Shown: positions 57,676 through 64,000 of the stretch, in pieces | Layout of the letters: each line of letters starts with the position of its first letter | Numbering within the stretch: position 1 is the stretch's first letter | Origin: Patellaria atrata CBS 101060 | Taxonomy: Eukaryota > Ascomycota > Dothideomycetes > Patellariales > Patellariaceae | Assembly: GCA_010093705.1 (NCBI GenBank) | Contig: MU006097.1 | Location: 1,030,715 to 1,094,714 of the forward strand | Direction: 5' to 3' | Length of the DNA stretch: 64,000 nt | Notes under the pieces: generated by a model | Told to the model about the DNA's origin: nothing | Databases searched by the model: none | Seen by the model: the letters and a program-made list of their open reading frames with translations, nothing else | Program-made: the position numbers and the translations under genes

Positions 57676-59242
57676 ATGAGTTTCAAAGGCTTTCAGAAGA
57701 GTGTTGTTCGGGTGCGTCGGTTACATGGATACTAAGTAGCATTCCACTTCGCGATGACTGACTTTGATATAGGCGCCGCAAACCTTCAAGCAACGTTTCA
57801 ATCTAGTAAGTCAACACCATAAGCAAAGCGTCAAATGGTCCTGCACGAATCTTGCAGATTGGTGAAGCTGTGAAACCGGCAGATTGGCTAAACGGTCATA
57901 GGGTGAAATATCGAAGGACCCTGTTTATGTCGACGCGGAGAGACGATTCCAAGAGTTAGAGAAGGAGACCAAGACACTTCATACAGAATCGAAAAAGTAG
58001 GTCTATGAGATTGACTTAAGTCTAGACATGCGCTAATGGATACAGGTACTTCGATGCGATCAATGGTATACCGTGCCCCATCGAGTTCCTCAAACACTTG
58101 TCTGATACAATTTGACACTAGGCATGCTCAATCATCAAATCGAGTTCTCAAAAGCTATCGCTGAGATCTACAAACCCATATCCGGCAGAATGTCTGACCC
58201 CGACTCATTTGTGGTTGATGGAAATCCAGAGGGCATTCGCGCATGTGAGGAATACGAGGGGATCGTCCATGACCTCCAGGCGACACTACAACCTGAATTG
58301 GAAATGATCGAGACCAGAGTTATCCGACCGGCGGACGAGCTTCTAGAAATCATCAAAGTAATTCGAAAGGTAGCGTTGAAGAGGGATCACAAGCAGTTAG
58401 ACTATGACCGTCATAGGGCTACGCTCAAGAAGTTACAAGACAAGAAAGATAAAACTCTGAAGGACGAAAAAGCACTATACAAAGCGGAAAACGATGTCGA
58501 GCTTGCAACGCAGGAATATAACTATTTCAACGACCTGCTCAAGGATGAATTACCCAAGCTCTTCCAGTTAGAACGGGAATTTATCCGACCATTGTTTCAA
58601 TCCTTCTATTACATGCAGCTGAACGTTTTCTATACTCTTCATGAGAAAATGCAGAATATAGACATCGGGTACTTCGACCTAACTTTAGACATCGAGGCTG
58701 CATTCGAGAAGAAACGAGGAGATGTAAAGGATGAAACTGAAAAACTCACCATCGTACATTTCAAGACTACGGGAGGGTTGAAAAAGCCACAATTGAAGTA
58801 TGGAAGCAAGTTGGCAATCGAGAACGGGAGATCCCCTGTTCGCAGGTCAACGCTGGATTCTTCTTCGGATACACCACCCCCTCCATACAGCCCACCCGTA
58901 GGAGCTTTGACAACGACGCCCACATCACCGGCACTTTCATCCATTGCCGCTGCGAAATCAAAGCCCCCACCACCAAAACCGAAGCCCTCGAGGCTCAGTG
59001 GCGCTCCTGCAGCGGAGACTGTAACGGCTCTCTATGACTATGAGGCGCAGGCTGAAGGAGACTTAAGCTTTAAGACAGGCGAAGTGATTGAGATCATTAC
59101 GAGAACGCAAGACGAGAACGCGTGGTGGACAGGTAAGGTTGGGATCAGGCAAGGGCAGTTTCCAGGTAAGTGAAATCCCTTTCCGTGATCGCTGCTAAGT
59201 ACTAACCAAACCAAAGCGAATTATGTGCGTCTAAATACCTGA
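57676..59242 (+). CDS. hob1: BAR-SH3 protein, Hob1/Rvs167 (amphiphysin) family
   Basis: Membrane-curving adaptor that binds actin regulators at endocytic sites. Six exons: 57676-57711, 57773-57805, 57902-57996, 58046-58065, 58122-59165, 59217-59242; 417 residues. Two small exons (33 and 20 nt) are fixed by family conservation. The reading [55 protein letters not shown] matches the start of the BAR domain (about 5-240). Charged coiled-coil helices follow ([19 protein letters not shown]). A Pro-rich linker ([18 protein letters not shown]) lies at about 285-345, and the SH3 domain at about 355-417 has [21 protein letters not shown] and the final PANYVRLNT. Length fits Hob1/Rvs167-type proteins. 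Confidence 0.95.
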
Positions 59243-60854
59243 TTTCCAGCATGGGTGATTTGGCGTTATGCAGGTGTATTGCATCTCTTGTTTGGTTCTA
59301 TGAACTTTGTTTTCGCGAGAACCCTCAATTGCTCGGTCAATAATTGTTAGGTTACAGACGATAGATGATTAGACGAGGAGAATGAGATACGCAGTTTCCG
59401 CACATAAGACTTACGTTCTGTGATGCAGAATCTGCACAGAGTATTGGTTAGTAAATGCCACTTTACAAGTGCGGACGGTCGAACGTAGATACTACAGGCC
59501 GAAAGGAACTCACGAGGTTATATTCAACAGGTGATAACTACCCACGCTCAAAAACTAATTCTTTTCAACAATAACTGTTCTGTTCCATTGATCCCTTTCT
59601 CTCGCCTTGACTCCGTACCACCTACAGTACTCACCATCGTAGCAAGCAACCCGTCCCACAGCTGTTCCCCGAAAGACGACCCACATACGCTATCCATCAC
59701 GTTTTCACTTCCCTGTCCAACTCATAAGAATAATCCTACCCTATTCCACACCTCATCTAATACCTTCCCCCCTTCTTCCCCCTATACGCCCACCATTCTC
59801 ATACCCACTCCGCTCCACCACCATATTAAACCCAATTCACCCACAACGCCTCTCCCATGAATTCCCTACCCAATACCCTGGTCGCCGTCAGTGTCCCTCT
59901 CACAGGGTAGATCCTCCGTATCATCAGCAGAGAAATGTAAGGACAAGCTCAAATATCAATTCTCCCACCTCAGCCCTCCTTACTATATCTTCACACCTCC
60001 TTAGTCAGAACCGACTGGGCTGAAAGCAATTATAATTATATCCAGACCCGCGGGAGGAGTTAACGTAGGACTTGTTCACGCGCCTTGAGTCCGTGGATAG
60101 AGCAGACGAACACATCCCCCCAAAATAGTCCGGTGTCTATGGATATAGACATCTCGAGGAGGAAATGAGGTTATTTGCAGGAGTGGGGTCGATAAAAGTA
60201 GGACGGCAGAAACGAAAGGGAAAGAAGATGAATATCCGAAGTGGAGATTCATACCCTATTTGAATGAGCGATGAGACGGTGCGTCGACTGCGCACACTTT
60301 GCAGATATGGTATGTAAGGACTAAAAAGGGGGGATAGTAAACAGATCTCCTAAAATTACCTGGTTGAACTTCTGTCTGCATGCTCTATCAACACATTACC
60401 GCTTTCGGTAATACGTTGACATCAGCCAACTACCCGCGTTTTTGCCACGCGACGTCCCATCGTGAGTCTAACGAGAGAACAGGAATTATAGTAAATAAAT
60501 TTCTAAAAGAGGAAAAGTCTACGTGATAGTGAAGTTCGTCGAACGTCTATGGGATTTGTAAACGGATTGCCTAAAGCGGTGATAAGTTGACATCCTCCAC
60601 ACCCTTGACTCCATGAAGCACGAAACATATTGGACCGATCAAAACAACGGGAACTGAACTTCAATGGAGTCAAATATCGTACCTAAATCCTCCATCTCTA
60701 TACAAAAGCTCTTCAGCTCGAATAGCACTAATAGTGTATACACAAACCCCATCTAGACTCCTCAAACTCCCTTAAAATGCATCCTACATAGCTCCCGTTT
60801 TCATCCGCTGCTATATCCCACGCCACACCTTGCGTCCCTGGGAATCTAGGTCTC
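59243..60854. other. Intergenic between convergent Hob1 and Erv41 genes
   Basis: No gene seen. The 109-codon frame at 59531-59860 is Pro/Thr/Ser-rich only because of CT-rich DNA. Confidence 0.55.
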
Positions 60855-62222
60855 TTATTCCAACCCCATTTTCTCATCGCTAAAATGCCTCCCATGCAAC
60901 ATACCCATACTGCTTCCTCTGCCCCTACCCCTTTTCCGCAAGACGTCCCCCAGCCAATCCGAGAGCTGATACACCCACCCCATCGTAACTAGCACGCCGG
61001 AAATGACGTTCACCAGCCTGATCAGGAGGGTCAGATAGCCTCCCCGCTCCTCTGCCACGGTCAGTAGGATGGGCTCGATGTCGAATTTCACGAAGATACC
61101 CGGGACCGAGGTTTCGGAGACTGTGCGGGATTGCTCGGTGACGGCGTACTGGTTGGTGTAGATGGTGTGTTTGGAGGAATAGGAGTGGGTGGGGTCCAAT
61201 GGATCCTGTGCGCGGCGGAGAGCGGAGGTTTTGGCGGTGTAGATGGTCGGGACAATGGAGAGGTAGTATTGGTATTTGAAGAAGTGCTCGTCGGTTGTTG
61301 CGATGGTGTTGTCGAGGGGGTTGGTGAGGGAAGGGTAGAAGGGACCGAAGGAGAGTTCGTTTATTTGGTGAGAGAAGTTGAAGGCTAGGGATTATTAGCA
61401 TGTGTGGTGGCATTGACAATAGATATGAGTACTCACACTTGTGGCTCAAGTGTTCTCCCATCTCCATATATCCGTGTCCTCTCGCCGTGATGTGGAAGTC
61501 TCCCTGAACCTTGTTAAGGTCTAAGCTGCCATAAACCCTACACGCATCATATGGGCCCCTCATCCTCGGCGTTTTGGAAAACTTCCTCCTCTTTCTCGCA
61601 ACCGCCAAATAGTCGTGGACATCCTCCATCTCATCACTATCCGCGCCCTCCCCTAGCCGATGCACCAGCGCACCTTTGCCCCACTGTTCCCAGTGCGTGC
61701 GATCCTTTTCCAACCGTTGCGCCGCCTGAATCAGATCCCCCGAGGCGTCTTGTACGTTGATGTGTACGTCTTCGCAGTGCATAGCTACCACGACATCGAT
61801 GTTGATCTGCAGCTCGCGCGAGACGCCCTTCTCAACGGAGAAGGCATGCGTTGTCTCACCCGCAAGCCAGCGCGAGGTTTCCGAAATGGTGAGCCAGGCA
61901 CACGTCGCGATCATAAGGATGGTAAGAACACCTCCATTGCGCGATCGGGTGAGGTATGTCGCTTTTGTCTTTGCTGGAGAGAGATGATATGTGAGCTTGC
62001 GGGTACTCCTCCATTGCAATAGAATTGTAAATCCGAAACATCTCCGAAGCTGCTAGTGAGGACGAGGAAATGCAGTACTCACGAAATGCATCGAACGCTT
62101 TCACAGACAGCCCACTGCTGGTGCCAAAATCTGTAAGTTCTGTCAACTTGCTCGATCTACCAATACGTTAGGGGAGCAAACATACTGCCTTCTTCAAGGC
62201 CATGGTCCGCGAATCCGTTCAT
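60855..62222 (-). CDS. erv41: COPII vesicle cargo receptor Erv41 (ERGIC-2 homologue)
   Basis: Membrane protein cycling between ER and Golgi, forming the Erv41-Erv46 complex that retrieves escaped ER proteins. Minus-strand exons: 62222-62186, 62130-62083, 61973-61437, 61384-60855; 383 residues, phases consistent. The first small exons give MNGFADHGLEEG and NFGTSSGLSVKAFDAF, then PKTKATYLTRSRNGG. Transmembrane segment 1 (about 45-63, VLTILMIATCAWLTI) and segment 2 near the C-terminus (about 325-350, LIRLVNVISGVLVTMGWVYQ) flank a large lumenal domain with INIDVVVAMHCEDVHINVQD, CRVYGSLDLNKVQGDFHI and FSHQINELSFGPFYPSL. GIFVKFDIEPILL just before segment 2 is a family signature. Length is normal. 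Confidence 0.94.
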
Positions 62223-62692
62223 GAGTACACTGTGAGGCACTGCAGGCCTGGAGCGACTCGTTCAAACTTGTGTTGCTATAGTTCTCTTGAAAGACATGTA
62301 GAACTGAAGGCTGGTCACATCCGCATTTAGATACTTTGTAAAAGGACACATGTTTCGGAGGTTATGTGGTCTGTGCACTGAAATCATCATCTGTCCTCCG
62401 CAGACACCATTAGGTATTTCCTCAAAATACTATTTCGACGAGTATTACCACCTTCCAGTTCAAATACTACACTTTTGTATGGCAGCAAAGTTGCAATTGA
62501 ATGATTGTTCACCAAGTTCCTGGGGGGTAGAACGCCCCTTGATTGGAAGCAAATGTGGCAGGTTGCATATCGATTAACTAGACATCCATTGTCTACAATT
62601 TACTTTCCATATAATACAAGACTTTAACCAGCCGGACCCATTCCAGCATATTCCCACTCAGATTTTCATGGTCCTCATTCAGGTCATACCCC
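62223..62692. other. Intergenic
   Basis: Erv41 promoter and 3' region of the next minus-strand gene; nothing else seen. Confidence 0.6.
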
Positions 62693-63496
62693 TTAAGCGG
62701 AGGTCTCATCTAAGTTATCATACTGTCCATCCGCCGCAAACGCTGGCTTCCTCGATCCAGCAGCATCAGCTCCAGCCTCAGCGTTTTGTCGTTGGAACTT
62801 ATTCTCCGCCGCTCTTCCCGGATCATCCTTCGTGGCGATCTCACTGTTAAAACTCGCATTTGGAGCATCGCTATCGAAGTCACCTTCCGTGATATTCTTC
62901 CCCTTAGGAGCAAAGACACCTTGGTTCTCTAAGACACCATCCGCGGAACCGGAATATGCACCTGTTGGCGCGATTCCACCGTTATTGGTACCGCTGCCGG
63001 TGGTTGTATTGTATGGTGTGGAGCCGGAATTCGAGCCTCCTTGAGTGTTGTATGTCGGACCTACACCTCCCTCCTTTCCGAGATTACCACCAGCCTTGAG
63101 ACTCGCGGATTCACTCCAGCCCTCTTGAGCTTGGCGTGCTTCGGCATCTGGAGCGGATCCTAACGTCGTAGCACCAGAGGTATCTGTGTTGTTCGTTGTC
63201 GTCCCCTTCGATGGCTGTTTGGACGCCGCTACCCCAGGATTCCCCGAAGCGAAGTCACCGCCCGAAGAGAGTGATTCTGCTGCTAGGGAATCTGATGTTA
63301 CCACACCAGTTCCTTCATTGACGGGGTTGCGAATTGATGCGGGATCAGTGGTGACCTATAGTATTTGTTAGTCAGTCCTCACTTTCAAGAGACAGATTAC
63401 GCTTCCTAATCATTCAGTGGCTCTTGAATCAGGAGGAAGCGACAATTGACAAAGATGTGAAGTAGTTCGTACCTTTGTTCCTTCTGAAGAACCCAT
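62693..63496 (-). CDS. Small Gly/Ser/Asn-rich hydrophilic protein, unknown
   Basis: Not recognised. Exons 63496-63473 (MGSSEGTK) and 63355-62693 give 228 residues; the 117-nt intron has a GTACGA donor and a CTATAG acceptor preceded by a CTAAC branch, and phase is 0. The protein has no cysteine, no membrane span and no signal peptide. Most of it is low-complexity Gly/Ser/Asn/Thr (TYNTQGGSNSGSTPYNTTTG), with a more charged C-terminal part (PKGKNITEGDFDSDAPNASF, DDPGRAAENKFQRQNAE). Such highly soluble, disordered proteins in fungi are often stress- or conidium-related, but nothing here proves that. The second exon is a clean, long frame ending shortly before a spacer, and the splice sites are good, so I consider it a real gene. 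Confidence 0.72.
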
Positions 63497-64000
63497 GGTG
63501 TTTGTGTAATTTGTGTAATATCAGTTTCCAGTTTCTGTGAGGTGTGAACTTCGAGTTTTCGAATGTAAAGTTGATTCTCTGAAGCTATACGGCGTATCGA
63601 GTTTCTGATGTAGAGTGTAAGATATTCAATGTTTATTAAGGGTACGGTAGGTAGCCAAGCAGTTTCGTACTTATGACCTAAGGGAAGAATTACGTTTTGT
63701 GGATCTAATGATGTCAAACATACATAGTTCCTTAGGTCATCGTTGATCGCGTGCGGCAAGTGGCAGACCCTCAAATTCAGCACAGGGCAGGGCATGAGGC
63801 ACAATTCTAAGGTTATCACTCTGGCTAAGCCCTTACATTGATAGCTTCTGTCATTCACTAATTTATCTTGATTTATATCTGCTTAAAGTCATATGACAAC
63901 TTCACTAGATGCATATAGCTGCAGATTTGGTGAGGATTTCATATTCCATGCCATCACCCATAACTCCTGAATTTATGCCCTCTCTCAGATCAGGATAATG
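63497..64000. other. Upstream region at the window edge
   Basis: Upstream DNA of the small unknown gene. A minus-strand frame at 63406-63858 overlaps its first exon and intron and shows no motif. Confidence 0.5.

Noticed and set aside
1-64000. CRISPR array, prophage, biosynthetic gene cluster or rRNA operon
   Set aside because: None of the required repeat patterns or core genes is present; the gene set is eukaryotic and scattered in function.

Overview
The window is nuclear DNA of a filamentous ascomycete (Pezizomycotina; a leotiomycete such as Helotiales is my best guess, an inference from gene content and style only). The evidence is short spliceosomal introns (mostly 44-120 nt) with GTAAGT/GTATGT-like donors and CTAAC/CTGAC branch sites, CT-rich promoters, and fungal families such as Sre1 with a DUF2014 tail, a Pom1-type DYRK kinase, GH72 glucanosyltransferase and a HET-domain protein. 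I rebuilt exon structures by hand from splice sites, reading phase and family conservation.

Layout. 1-5.6 kb has no recognisable gene. It is followed on the + strand by an SREBP/Sre1 transcription factor (5651-8996), a Pom1-like DYRK kinase (10983-15288) and an indoleamine 2,3-dioxygenase (17156-18695). On the - strand comes the SNARE Use1 (19625-20597). A gene-poor 4.7 kb stretch with a diverged ~240-bp duplication leads to a C2H2 zinc-finger gene (about 25471-27291, +) and a tRNA-Arg(TCT) at 28701. From 33044 down to 29238 on the - strand lies an Argonaute gene that is broken in at least five places. One lesion is a 17-bp minisatellite grown inside the coding sequence, with an assembly gap in its middle. 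Glutathione peroxidase (-) and a HET-domain gene (+) are divergent at 34.2-37.9 kb. Next are a YGR210C-type Obg-like GTPase (-), a small element bounded by ~120-bp direct repeats (LTR-like), a GPI-anchored GH72 glucanosyltransferase (-), and a 924-residue Ser/Pro-rich protein (-). A 4-kb gene desert follows, then ESCRT-I Vps23 (-), mitochondrial cysteine desulfurase Nfs1 (-) divergent from a Hob1/Rvs167-type BAR-SH3 protein (+), COPII cargo receptor Erv41 (-) and a small unknown protein (-).

There is no operon or metabolic cluster; most genes are conserved housekeeping or signalling genes. Three products act in membrane traffic (Use1, Erv41, Vps23), and Hob1 acts in endocytosis and membrane shaping. 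Sre1, the zinc-finger protein, the kinase and the HET protein are regulatory or recognition proteins. The most notable feature is the Argonaute locus. The full PAZ-PIWI coding capacity can still be traced, but two in-frame stops (both explicable as C-to-T at CpA), two 1-nt deletions and the frame-breaking minisatellite imply that this copy cannot make a full-length protein.
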